A DNA stretch of 41,465 bases from Dehalococcoidales bacterium (lineage in GTDB: Bacteria > Chloroflexota > Dehalococcoidia > Dehalococcoidales > UBA2162). Shown here piece after piece: positions 1 through 8,258 of this stretch. The stretch is taken from contig JAUSGV010000008.1 in assembly GCA_030648675.1 (NCBI GenBank), positions 1 through 41,465 on the forward strand. The letters are read 5' to 3'. The translations under genes and the position numbers were made by a program. Below the pieces are notes generated by a model. It ran no database searches. It was given only the letters and a program-made list of their open reading frames with translations, and was not told where the DNA came from. The first letter of the stretch is position 1, and each line of letters starts with the position of its first letter.

Positions 1-532
1 AGCCCAGGCTTAGACGAAGCATAAACCGATCCAATTGCGTTTCAGGGAGAGGAAAAGTACCTTCGTACTCAATAGGGTTCTGCGTAGCCAGAATATGAAA
101 AGGGGACGGCAGATCATACGTCGTCCCTTCAACACTCACCCGCCCTTCCTCCATACATTCCAGAAGCGCCGACTGCACCTTAGGAGTAGCGCGGTTGATT
201 TCGTCAGCCAGAACAATGTTTGCCATGATAGGTCCGGCACGAAATTCGAAGTCAGATGTCTTTTGGTTGAATACGGAAACGCCCGTAATGTCTCCGGGCA
301 GCATGTCGGGGGTGAACTGGATCCGCTTAAACGAACAATCTATGGATTTTGCCAGGCTGCGGGCAAGTATGGTCTTACCTACACCAGGCGCATCTTCGAT
401 CAGTAAATGCCCTTTACTGATAAGACCGATTACAGCAAATTCGACAGCTTTTCTTTTACCGACAATGACCTTTTCGATATTGTCAACGATTCGCTGGGCT
501 GTCTTCCGGGCTTCGATTACCGCCTCATCCAT
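1..532 (-). CDS. MoxR-family AAA+ ATPase (5' part; gene runs off the window)
   Basis: Reading the minus strand from the ATG at 530-532 gives 177 codons with no stop before the window edge. The protein has a Walker A motif (GVGKT) in the stretch beginning LLIEDAPGVGKT, a Walker B motif (LADEINRA) and a sensor 1 segment (ATQNPIEYEGTFPLPE). This order and spacing are typical of MoxR ATPases, which act as chaperones that help insert metals or mature partner proteins, often next to a DUF58 and a VWA-domain protein. Those partners would lie to the left of this window. There is no classical ribosome binding site; a run of nine G (minus strand) lies just upstream of the start. The family call is firm and the specific client is unknown. 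Confidence 0.9.
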   Translation of the reverse strand, partial: MDEAVIEARKTAQRIVDNIEKVIVGKRKAVEFAVIGLISKGHLLIEDAPGVGKTILARSLAKSIDCSFKRIQFTPDMLPGDITGVSVFNQKTSDFEFRAGPIMANIVLADEINRATPKVQSALLECMEEGRVSVEGTTYDLPSPFHILATQNPIEYEGTFPLPETQLDRFMLRLSLG

Positions 533-632
533 GTCCGTAACCCCCCCCCGCGCCAGAATGTGGTATTTTGTAGGTAGGAATTTACTTATTTTAACATAAC
601 GCTTCACAAAAACCAACCCGTTCAGGAAAGGC

Positions 633-660
633 TACACCCGCGTTTCTACACCCGCGTTTC
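633..660. repeat. perfect 14-bp tandem duplication
   Basis: The unit TACACCCGCGTTTC occurs twice in direct succession (633-646 and 647-660). It ends immediately before the -35 box of the trp promoter at 661. It may be a recent slippage duplication or a pair of binding sites; the sequence alone does not decide. Confidence 0.9.
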
Positions 661-690
661 TTGACAATGAAACAGAGCCGCTACTATACT
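661..690 (+). promoter_or_regulatory. sigma-70-type promoter of the trp operon
   Basis: A perfect -35 box TTGACA (661-666) is followed after 18 bases by TATACT (685-690). Transcription would begin near 697, which places the whole T-box leader inside the transcript. There is no other comparable promoter between here and trpE. Confidence 0.75.
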
Positions 691-696
691 GTTATG

Positions 697-1000
697 TAAA
701 AAGCTGTGAACGAGAATAGTAACTCCTGAACGGAGCTTCAGAGAGCCGCGAACGGTGTGAAACGGCGTTGCCGCTGGAAGTGAATGGCCTCGGGAGCTGC
801 AAACCGAAAGTTTGTCCCGTACTTGATACGGGATCACACGAGTAGGCTTTGACGGAAGGGCACCGTGATTAAGCCCAGGATATCGTCCCGAAATAATCGG
901 GGCAGTATCTAAGAGAGATGTCCCGATTTCGGTTGGGACAAGTAGGGTGGTACCGCGAAGGAAAACCTCTCGCCCCTACGGGCGAGAGGTTTTGTTTTTC
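697..1000 (+). promoter_or_regulatory. T-box riboswitch (probably tRNA-Trp) with terminator, upstream of trpE
   Basis: The conserved T-box motif AGGGTGGTACCGCG is present at 944-957. It is followed by a strong intrinsic terminator: a 10-bp stem (966-975 with 980-989), a 4-base loop and a T-rich run (990-999). The upstream half has Stem I-like elements: an AGAGAG segment around 739-746, GGTGTG at 754-759 and GTGAA at 780-784 directly followed by TGG (785-787), the tryptophan codon and my candidate specifier. In this family, uncharged tRNA binds the specifier and the T-box bulge, stabilising the antiterminator and allowing read-through. Tryptophan specificity is supported by the trp genes downstream. 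Two hairpins resembling dispersed intergenic repeats (816-832 and 919-940) lie between the specifier region and the T-box. The class call is secure; specifier position is less certain. Confidence 0.88.
814..835. repeat. small hairpin repeat inside the T-box leader
   Basis: CCCGTA (816-821) pairs with TACGGG (827-832) around a five-base loop, flanked by TGT and ATCA. The same hairpin with nearly the same loop occurs at 21908-21930. It looks like a member of a dispersed family of palindromes that sits in the leader, either replacing or extending a T-box stem. Confidence 0.6.
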
Positions 1001-1011
1001 TGGAGGTTCGC

Positions 1012-2451
1012 ATGTACTATCCATCATTGGAAGAGGTTAAAAAGCTAAAAACCAAGGGCAACCTGGTGCCTGTCTATCGTGAAATCGTGGCCGATATGGA
1101 AACCCCGGTATCGGCTTTCCTCAAGATCAACCGCGGCGGCTATTCTTTCCTTCTGGAAAGCGTAGAAGGCGGAGAAAGATTGGCCCGCTACAGCTTCATC
1201 GGTACTGACCCGTACCACGTTGTCACAACTCGCAGCGGAGATAAGACCGACCCGCTCACCCTGGTTTCCCGGGAAATGGAAAAACACCGCGTAGTGGAAG
1301 TAAGCGGCCTACCCAAATTCTGCGGCGGTGCCGTCGGCTACCTGTCTTACGAAGCTATTACCAAATTCGAAGAACTACCGTCGCCCGAACCCGACCCCAT
1401 CGGAATACCTGAGTCGCTATTCATGTTCGTCGACACCGTACTGGTCTTCGACCATGCCCTCCACAAAATTAAAGTGCTGAGTCACGTCCGCCTGGACGGA
1501 GACGTCGAAACGGAGTACGAAAAAGCGGTCGCCAGGATCGATCACCTCGTAGAGAGACTGAACCAGCCTCTCGCCCCAAACCACCAGACGGCGGCCACTT
1601 CCTCTGCATCGGGCAGTTCAGAGATGGCATCAAACTTCTCAAAAGAGGCCTTTATGACCGGCGTCGTCAGGATCAAGGAATACATTACCGCCGGGGAGGC
1701 TATCCAGGTGGTCTTATCACAGCGCCTTTCCCGACCGACAAAGGCATCGCCTTTCGCCATTTACCGGGCGTTACGGACAATCAACCCTTCACCATATATG
1801 TTTTTCCTCGACTTTAAGGATTTCCAGCTCATCGGAGCTTCTCCGGAAATCCTGGTACGAGTTGAAAACGGCGTGGTGACGACGCGCCCTCTCGCCGGAA
1901 CCAGGCCGCGGGGAGCTACCCCTGAAGAAGATGCACGTTTGGAAGAGGAACTCCGCCGCGACGAAAAGGAGCGAGCGGAACACATCATGCTTGTTGACCT
2001 CGGCAGGAACGATATCGGACGCGTCAGCGATCCCGGATCGGTTCAGGTTACCGAGCTGATGGAGATTGAACGCTATTCGCACGTGATGCACCTGGTAACC
2101 AACGTCCACGGCGCATTACGGCAAGATACTAACGCCTTCGATGCCCTGCGGGCATCCTTCCCGGCAGGCACAGTCTCCGGAGCACCCAAGATCCGGGCAA
2201 TGGAAATAATCGCCGAACTCGAGCCGGAAAAACGCGGCCCGTATGCCGGCTCCGCCGGCTATTTTTCTTTTTCCGGTAATATGGACATGGCTATCGCCAT
2301 CAGGACGATGCTCTTAAAGAAAGGTGTCGCCTATATACAGGCAGGAGCCGGCATCGTCTACGACAGTGTTCCGGAACGGGAATACACGGAAAGTATGAAC
2401 AAGTCGCGGGCACTGCTGAAAGCCCTGGACCAGGCAGAAGGCATCGGGTAG
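1012..2451 (+). CDS. trpE: anthranilate synthase component I
   Basis: A 479-residue protein catalysing the first step of tryptophan synthesis, chorismate plus ammonia or glutamine to anthranilate and pyruvate. The N-terminal domain carries the LLES tryptophan-feedback motif at residues 47-50, so end-product inhibition is expected in addition to T-box control. The chorismate-binding domain shows the usual blocks: IGASPEILVR, TRPLAGTRPRG, HIMLVDLGRNDIGRV, FPAGTVSGAPKIRAMEII and a C-terminal QAGAGIVYDSVPEREY. Length is close to the bacterial norm of about 490. The start at 1012 has a good ribosome binding site (TGGAGG, 1001-1006). It is the first gene of the operon; trpG begins 12 bases after its stop. 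The GAPK-type SGAPKIRAMEII block together with the trp context favours TrpE over PabB. Confidence 0.97.
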   Translation: MYYPSLEEVKKLKTKGNLVPVYREIVADMETPVSAFLKINRGGYSFLLESVEGGERLARYSFIGTDPYHVVTTRSGDKTDPLTLVSREMEKHRVVEVSGLPKFCGGAVGYLSYEAITKFEELPSPEPDPIGIPESLFMFVDTVLVFDHALHKIKVLSHVRLDGDVETEYEKAVARIDHLVERLNQPLAPNHQTAATSSASGSSEMASNFSKEAFMTGVVRIKEYITAGEAIQVVLSQRLSRPTKASPFAIYRALRTINPSPYMFFLDFKDFQLIGASPEILVRVENGVVTTRPLAGTRPRGATPEEDARLEEELRRDEKERAEHIMLVDLGRNDIGRVSDPGSVQVTELMEIERYSHVMHLVTNVHGALRQDTNAFDALRASFPAGTVSGAPKIRAMEIIAELEPEKRGPYAGSAGYFSFSGNMDMAIAIRTMLLKKGVAYIQAGAGIVYDSVPEREYTESMNKSRALLKALDQAEGIG

Positions 2452-2463
2452 GAGGGCTATAAC

Positions 2464-3042
2464 ATGCTGTTATTAATTGATAATTACGATAGTTTTACCT
2501 ATAATTTATTTCAATATCTTAGCGAGCTTGGGCAAGAGGTAACGGTGGTACGCAACGACAAGACCACTGTAGCTGATATCGAACGCATGAAACCGGAGCG
2601 TATCGTGATTTCACCCGGACCTTCTAACCCTCAGAATGCCGGCATTTCCAACGAAGTTATCCGCCATTTCGGTCCGAAATTACCCGTGTTTGGCGTTTGT
2701 CTCGGTCACCAGTGTATCGGATATGCGTACGGCGGCATCGTGAGTGGAGCCAAGCAGATAATGCACGGCAAGTCCTCACCCATTCACCACTACGGAAAGG
2801 GCGTATTTACCGGTTTACCCGACCCTTTTTCCGCCATTCGCTATCATTCATTGGTGGTAAAGCGTGAGAACCTACCCGATTGCCTGGAAATAACCGCCTG
2901 GACGGAAGACGGCGAAATCATGGGATTGCGCCACAAGTCTCACCCGGTCGAAGGAATCCAGTTTCATCCGGAATCATTCATGACCGAGTACGGCAAGGAC
3001 ATCCTGAGCAACTTTCTGAAAGGTAACAAAACACGTCTATAA
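2464..3042 (+). CDS. trpG: anthranilate synthase component II, glutamine amidotransferase
   Basis: A 192-residue class I glutamine amidotransferase that supplies ammonia to TrpE. The catalytic nucleophile is Cys79 in FGVCLGHQ, and the His168-Glu170 pair lies in QFHPESF. The N-terminal IDNYDSFTYNL block is typical of TrpG/PabA. It starts 12 bases after trpE with AGGAGG-like sequence (GGTAGGAGGG) upstream of the ATG. The protein may also serve para-aminobenzoate synthesis, as TrpG does in some bacteria; no pabB is seen in the window. Confidence 0.96.
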   Translation: MLLLIDNYDSFTYNLFQYLSELGQEVTVVRNDKTTVADIERMKPERIVISPGPSNPQNAGISNEVIRHFGPKLPVFGVCLGHQCIGYAYGGIVSGAKQIMHGKSSPIHHYGKGVFTGLPDPFSAIRYHSLVVKRENLPDCLEITAWTEDGEIMGLRHKSHPVEGIQFHPESFMTEYGKDILSNFLKGNKTRL

Positions 3043-3096
3043 TAAGTTTAGTTCTTAACGCACCTGATGCGGAATATGAGTTTATGAGGTAGCAGA

Positions 3097-4119
3097 ATGA
3101 TAAAACAGACTATATCCAGCCTGGTTGCCGGCAAATCGCTGACCATGGGAGAAGCTGCGGAAGTTATGGAGGAGATAATGAGTGGACAGGCCACTCCATC
3201 GCAGCTCGCTGCATTTCTTATTGCTCTAAGGATCAAAGGTGAAACCGTCGACGAAATATCCGGTATGGCCCGCGTTATGCGTGCCAGGGCGACGAAGGTA
3301 GACGTCGCCTTTCCCGTTACCGACGTTGTCGGCACCGGCGGTGACGGCGCCAATACTTTCAATATCTCTACTGCGGCCGCCTTTGTCGCGGCCGGAGCCG
3401 GGCTTAAAGTCGCCAAGCACGGCAACCGCGCTGCCAGCAGCCGTTCCGGTAGCGCGGATGTCCTTGAAGCTTTGGGACTTCGCCTCGACCTGACGGCGGA
3501 AGGCGTACAAAAATGTTTGGAAAAAGTTGGCATTTGTTTCATGTTTGCCGCCGCTTTTCATCCGGCGATGAAATATGCCGGACCGACTCGCCGTGAAATC
3601 GGCATCAGGACGGTCTTCAATATTCTCGGACCGCTGACTAATCCCGCCGGAGCCAGGTCACAGGTGCTCGGCGTCGCAGACGCTGCTATGATTGAGAAAA
3701 TGGTCGCGGTACTAAAAAACCTTGGGTGCCATCACGCCATGGTAGTGCACGGTGACGATGGGCTTGACGAAATCACGGTAACAGGGAGCTCGCAGGTATA
3801 CGAACTCCTGGACGGGCGGGTAGTCAAACACACTATTTCGCCACAGGATTACGGCTTTTCACGGGCCGGTTACGGCAGCTTGAAAGGCGGCACTCCCGCC
3901 GAAAATGCTAAAATATTGCAGGACGTTCTTAACGGTGCCCCGGGTGCCCAGCGCGATGTCGTATTAATAAACGCCGCCGCGGCCCTGGTATCCGGAGACA
4001 CGGCATCATCTATCAAGGAAGGTATTGAACAAGCAAAGCGTTCCATTGATACCGGCGAGGCAGCATCCAAACTGAAACAACTCGTTGCTTGCAGCCAGGA
4101 ATTCGCCCCGAAAACATAA
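3097..4119 (+). CDS. trpD: anthranilate phosphoribosyltransferase
   Basis: A 340-residue enzyme that transfers the phosphoribosyl group of PRPP to anthranilate. The PRPP-binding GTGGDGANTFN motif is at residues 79-89, and KHGNRAASSRSGSADVLEALG begins at residue 107; both define the TrpD family. An N-terminal helical domain and the rest of the nucleoside phosphorylase-like fold are in place. It starts after a 54-base gap from trpG with a GAGGTAG ribosome binding site. Its cosubstrate is made by PRPP synthase, whose gene is also in this window (15006-15956). Confidence 0.97.
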   Translation: MIKQTISSLVAGKSLTMGEAAEVMEEIMSGQATPSQLAAFLIALRIKGETVDEISGMARVMRARATKVDVAFPVTDVVGTGGDGANTFNISTAAAFVAAGAGLKVAKHGNRAASSRSGSADVLEALGLRLDLTAEGVQKCLEKVGICFMFAAAFHPAMKYAGPTRREIGIRTVFNILGPLTNPAGARSQVLGVADAAMIEKMVAVLKNLGCHHAMVVHGDDGLDEITVTGSSQVYELLDGRVVKHTISPQDYGFSRAGYGSLKGGTPAENAKILQDVLNGAPGAQRDVVLINAAAALVSGDTASSIKEGIEQAKRSIDTGEAASKLKQLVACSQEFAPKT

Positions 4120-4126
4120 AGCACGA

Positions 4127-4903
4127 ATGACTCTCGACGACATCGTTGCCGCTAAAAGAAAAGAGCTGGCCGGAGCCAAACGCCGCGTACCGTTACGCGA
4201 CTTGCAGAAAATGGCGTTGTCCCAACCCCATGCGCTGGATTTTGCCGCGTCGCTGATAGGCCACCGCGCTCGGCTCATCGCCGAAGTAAAAAAAGCCTCT
4301 CCTTCAGCAGGAATTATCCGGGCAGACTTTAACCCTGCCGAAATAGCTTTGATTTATGCCGATAATGGAGCTGCGGCTATTTCCGTTTTGACCGAAACCA
4401 CTTTTTTCCAGGGCAGTCTTGAATATCTGAAAGATATACGAAAGTCCGTTGGCAGCCGGTTGCCGTTATTAAGAAAAGACTTTATTTTCGACCGGTACCA
4501 GGTTTATGAAGCCCGGGCTTATGGTGCCGATTCCATTCTCCTGATCACCGCGATACTGACGCCGGACAAGCTAACGACCCTCATCAACTTGAGCCGCAAA
4601 TTGGGCATGGAACCCCTGATTGAGGTGCACAATGAACTCGAAATTACGGTCGCTTTGAAAGCCGGAGGCAAAATCATCGGTATAAACAATCGTGATTTGA
4701 CGACTTTCAAGACCGATCTGGTGACAACCATGCGTTTGCGGCCGCTTATCCCCAACGATAAAATCGTTGTGAGTGAAAGCGGCATAAAAGACCGCAATGA
4801 CGTTGCATCATTAAGGAATCAGGGTGTCAACGCCGTCCTCATCGGCGAAACGCTCATGTCTTCGTCCAATATTCCCGCGACAATGAGGGACCTTTTACAT
4901 TAG
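4127..4903 (+). CDS. trpC: indole-3-glycerol phosphate synthase
   Basis: A 258-residue TIM-barrel enzyme converting carboxyphenylamino-deoxyribulose phosphate to indole-3-glycerol phosphate. Family motifs include LIAEVKKASPSAGIIR, the catalytic LLRKDFIFDRYQVYEARAYGAD segment, IGINNRDLTTF and VSESGI. I place the start at the ATG at 4127, 7 bases after the trpD stop, because the reading frame upstream would overlap trpD and adds residues not seen in the family. The ribosome binding site is weak, so translation is probably coupled to trpD. Confidence 0.95.
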   Translation: MTLDDIVAAKRKELAGAKRRVPLRDLQKMALSQPHALDFAASLIGHRARLIAEVKKASPSAGIIRADFNPAEIALIYADNGAAAISVLTETTFFQGSLEYLKDIRKSVGSRLPLLRKDFIFDRYQVYEARAYGADSILLITAILTPDKLTTLINLSRKLGMEPLIEVHNELEITVALKAGGKIIGINNRDLTTFKTDLVTTMRLRPLIPNDKIVVSESGIKDRNDVASLRNQGVNAVLIGETLMSSSNIPATMRDLLH

Positions 4904-4915
4904 GCCGCTATAGTT

Positions 4916-5593
4916 ATGACGAAGATTAAAATTTGCGGAATAACTAACGGGGAACACGGTCTGGCGGCCGCCGGAGCAGGGGCCGATGTTATCGGATTGG
5001 TTCTCGCACCCAGCCGCCGCCAGATTTCACTTGATGAAGCCGTGCCGCTGGCCTCGGTCATCCACAGTTTTAATCTACACCCGGAAATTGTCGGCGTTTT
5101 TGTAAACTTTGAGCTAAATGCCGTAAATCGTATCGCCGAAGACCTGCAATTGGATTGGGTGCAGTTAAGCGGCGGTGAATCCTGGCAGTACTGCCGGGAA
5201 ATAAAGCGGCCGGTGATCAAGGTGATCCATATTGCCGGGCAGCAAAGTGCTGATATAATAACGAGTATAGAGGCAGGCCGTCAGGCGATGGCAGACCGGA
5301 AGTTCATGTGCCTTCTCGATACATCGAAAAAGCACTTCTACGGTGGTACCGGGGAAACCTTCGATTGGGCGGTCGCGAAAAAGGTCGCCGCCCGGTTTCA
5401 AGTGATCATCGCCGGCGGGCTTACCCCGGAAAACGTAGGCCGATTAATAGAACAAGTACGTCCGTGGGGTGTCGACGTTTCTTCCGGTGTCGAGACTAAC
5501 GGACAAAAAGACACGGCAAAGATAAACGCCTTCATTCAGGCGGTACGGAAAGCAGATGACGCTTTGGGAAAAGGCAAAAAGTCCGAAGGATAG
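4916..5593 (+). CDS. trpF: phosphoribosylanthranilate isomerase
   Basis: A 225-residue TIM-barrel protein for the Amadori rearrangement between the TrpD and TrpC steps. The N-terminus KIKICGIT with the catalytic cysteine, the central LLDTS segment and the C-terminal AGGLTPENV plus GVDVSSGVE phosphate-binding blocks are diagnostic. It follows trpC by 12 bases. It is the last trp gene: the next gene is valS, 4 bases after its stop, so tryptophan synthase (trpBA) must be encoded elsewhere or be absent. Confidence 0.95.
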   Translation: MTKIKICGITNGEHGLAAAGAGADVIGLVLAPSRRQISLDEAVPLASVIHSFNLHPEIVGVFVNFELNAVNRIAEDLQLDWVQLSGGESWQYCREIKRPVIKVIHIAGQQSADIITSIEAGRQAMADRKFMCLLDTSKKHFYGGTGETFDWAVAKKVAARFQVIIAGGLTPENVGRLIEQVRPWGVDVSSGVETNGQKDTAKINAFIQAVRKADDALGKGKKSEG

Positions 5594-5597
5594 CGAT

Positions 5598-8258
5598 ATG
5601 GAAATTGAAATGCCGAAGGCTTATGAGCCTAAAGAAGTCGAAAAGAAGTGGTACGCATATTGGCTGCAAAAAGGCTATTTTACGCCTAAGATAGACCCGC
5701 AAAAGAAACCCTTCGTTATCATCATGCCGCCGCCGAACATCACCGGTGAACTTCACCTGGGCCATGCCCTCACCGCCGCCCTGGAAGATATCATGATCCG
5801 CTGGCACCGCATGAAAGGCGATCCCACCTTGTGGCTGCCGGGAGCCGACCATGCCGGAATCGCCACGCAGGTGGTTGTCGAAAGACTTTTACAGAAAGAG
5901 GGCACCGACCGGCATAAGCTGGGACGAGTTGAATTCCAGAAACGGGCGTGGGAATGGGCTAACAAGACCCACCGCAGGATCATCGAACAGCACCAGAGAT
6001 TGGGAGCATCCTGCGATTGGACCCGCGAAACATTTACCTTGGACGAGAAGCCCAGCCGGGCGGTTCGAACCGTATTCGTCCGGCTCTACGATAAAGGATT
6101 AATATACCGCGGGGAACGCATCATAAACTGGTGTCCGCGCTGTGCCACGGCACTTTCCGACCTCGAAGTAGACCATCAGGACGTTCCCGGAAGTCTGTGG
6201 TACATCCGCTATCCATTCGCTGAAGGGGATGGTTATGTCACCGTAGCCACCACCCGCCCGGAAACGATGCTGGGTGATACCGCCGTAGCCGTAAATCCTA
6301 ACGACGAACGCTTCAAGGGAATGGTAGGCAGGAAGGTCGTTTTGCCGCTGATGAAAAGGCCAATCCCGATCGTTGGCGACGACATAGTATCTCTCGAATT
6401 CGGCACTGGTGCCGTCAAAGTTACTCCGGGACACGATCCGGTCGACTTCGAAATAGCCCAGCGGCATAAGCTGCCCATCATCAACATACTGAACTCCAAT
6501 GCGTCGATGAACGAGAACGCCGGACCTTATGCCGGTCTCGACCGCTTCGCGGCCCGCGACGCCGTCGTCAAAGACCTGGAAATGGAAGGCGCGCTGGTTA
6601 AGATCGAACCCTATAGTCATTCCATCGGGCACTGTCAGCGCTGCCGGACGATCGTCGAACCGATTGCCAGCCGCCAGTGGTTCGTCAAAATGGAGCCCCT
6701 CGCCGCACCGGCGATCAAAGCGGTCAACGACGGGCAGATCAAGATAATCCCTTCCCGTTTTACCAAAATTTACCTCAACTGGATGGAAAATATACGCGAC
6801 TGGTGCATAAGCCGCCAGTTGTGGTGGGGACACCGCATTCCGGTCTGGTACTGCCGCGATTGCGAAGAACTTACCGTCAGCATTGAAGACCCGAAAGTTT
6901 GCCGCCACTGCGGCTCCAGCAAGATCGAACAGGACCCCGACGTGCTCGACACCTGGTTCAGTTCGGCTCTATGGCCGCATTCAACCCTCGGTTGGCCGGA
7001 CAAGACGGAAGACTTCCGTTACTATTACCCGACCGCCGTAATGGAAACTGCCTACGACATCCTTTTTTTCTGGGTCGCCCGCATGATCATGATGGGGCTG
7101 GAAGACACCGGGAACGTCCCTTTCAGCACTGTTTATCTGCACGGCTTAATAAGAGACGAAAAGGGCGAGAAGATGAGCAAAACACGGGGTAATGTGCTCA
7201 ATCCCCTCGACCTCATGGACAAATTCGGCACAGATGCGATGCGCTTTGCTTTGCTTACCGGTACTTCGGCAGGCAACGACAGCAAGGTCAGCACAGACAA
7301 GATGGAGGCCGGGCGCAATTTCGCCAATAAATTGTGGAACGCTACCCGCTTTGTTATCAGTTCCATGGAGTCAGCGCCACCGTTCGGTGAAATGCAATGG
7401 GATAAATTGGCATTGGAAGACCGCTGGATCCTCAGCCGGCTGAGCCGCACTGTATCCGGCGTTTCCTCGGCTCTCGAAGACTTTCAATTCGAAGAAGCCC
7501 AACGGCTCATCTACGATTTTCTCTGGGGTGAATTCTGCGACTGGTATATCGAACTTGCCAAGATCCGCTTGCGTTCCGAAAAAGAAAAAAAACTTATGCC
7601 CCTTACCATTCTCTCTTATGTGCTGGAAACTTCGCTGCGCCTGCTTCATCCGTTCATGCCCTTTGTTACGGAAGAGCTTTGGCAGAACCTCAAAAGAGCT
7701 ATTTCAGAGAATTGGGAATCCGGCGACTCCATTATGGTCGCCCCCTATCCTGAGGCAGACAAGGAGGCGGTGGATTCTGAAGCCGAGCACGTGATGGCGG
7801 CAATAATCGAGATTGTCCGCTCCATCCGTAACGCCCGGGCGGAGTACAAGGTTCCGCAATCACAATGGGTAGACGCCCGAGTTTACGCCAATAAACTTAC
7901 CGAAGCGATAACTCCCTATAAAGCCGCTATCGAAACGCTAGCACGTGCCAAACCCGTCACTATCCAAAGAACCAGAGGCGAGACTGAGATTAAAAACGCT
8001 CTGGTAATGGTGCTGTCGGAGGGTGAAGTCGTCATTCCGATGGAAAGCATGGTCGATGTCGAGGCGGAAAAACAGCGCATCGCCAAAGAAATACAACAGA
8101 ACCGAGCGGAAATCGGCCGTCTGGAATCCCACCTCTACGACCGGTTATTCCTGACGAAAGCCCCTCCGGCGATCGTGAACAAGCAACGGGAAAGACTGGC
8201 GGTCGTAAAAGACAAACTGGTCAGGTTAGAGCAGGAATTAGCCCGTATTCAGACGTGA
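5598..8258 (+). CDS. valS: valyl-tRNA synthetase
   Basis: An 886-residue class I aminoacyl-tRNA synthetase. The HIGH signature appears as HLGH at residues 53-56 after PPPNITGE, and the KMSKS loop as KMSKT starting at residue 525. The editing (CP1) domain has TVATTRPETMLGDTAVAV and GTGAVKVTPGHDPVDF. Two Cys-pair clusters (CxxC at about 380 and 420-440) suggest zinc sites. The C-terminus forms the usual coiled-coil tRNA-binding arm. I choose the ATG at 5598 because an AAGGA ribosome binding site (5586-5590) precedes it at normal spacing and upstream codons overlap trpF. It is probably cotranscribed with trp genes, an unusual partnership. The stop overlaps the convergent gene at 8249 by 10 bases. 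Confidence 0.97.
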   Translation: MEIEMPKAYEPKEVEKKWYAYWLQKGYFTPKIDPQKKPFVIIMPPPNITGELHLGHALTAALEDIMIRWHRMKGDPTLWLPGADHAGIATQVVVERLLQKEGTDRHKLGRVEFQKRAWEWANKTHRRIIEQHQRLGASCDWTRETFTLDEKPSRAVRTVFVRLYDKGLIYRGERIINWCPRCATALSDLEVDHQDVPGSLWYIRYPFAEGDGYVTVATTRPETMLGDTAVAVNPNDERFKGMVGRKVVLPLMKRPIPIVGDDIVSLEFGTGAVKVTPGHDPVDFEIAQRHKLPIINILNSNASMNENAGPYAGLDRFAARDAVVKDLEMEGALVKIEPYSHSIGHCQRCRTIVEPIASRQWFVKMEPLAAPAIKAVNDGQIKIIPSRFTKIYLNWMENIRDWCISRQLWWGHRIPVWYCRDCEELTVSIEDPKVCRHCGSSKIEQDPDVLDTWFSSALWPHSTLGWPDKTEDFRYYYPTAVMETAYDILFFWVARMIMMGLEDTGNVPFSTVYLHGLIRDEKGEKMSKTRGNVLNPLDLMDKFGTDAMRFALLTGTSAGNDSKVSTDKMEAGRNFANKLWNATRFVISSMESAPPFGEMQWDKLALEDRWILSRLSRTVSGVSSALEDFQFEEAQRLIYDFLWGEFCDWYIELAKIRLRSEKEKKLMPLTILSYVLETSLRLLHPFMPFVTEELWQNLKRAISENWESGDSIMVAPYPEADKEAVDSEAEHVMAAIIEIVRSIRNARAEYKVPQSQWVDARVYANKLTEAITPYKAAIETLARAKPVTIQRTRGETEIKNALVMVLSEGEVVIPMESMVDVEAEKQRIAKEIQQNRAEIGRLESHLYDRLFLTKAPPAIVNKQRERLAVVKDKLVRLEQELARIQT

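Noticed and set aside
195..599. Plus-strand open frame of 134 codons
   Set aside because: It lies opposite the MoxR ATPase gene, whose minus-strand protein has all family motifs; the plus frame has no recognisable domain.
4085..4126. Upstream start for trpC
   Set aside because: It would overlap trpD by 35 bases and adds a basic segment not found at the start of indole-glycerol-phosphate synthases.
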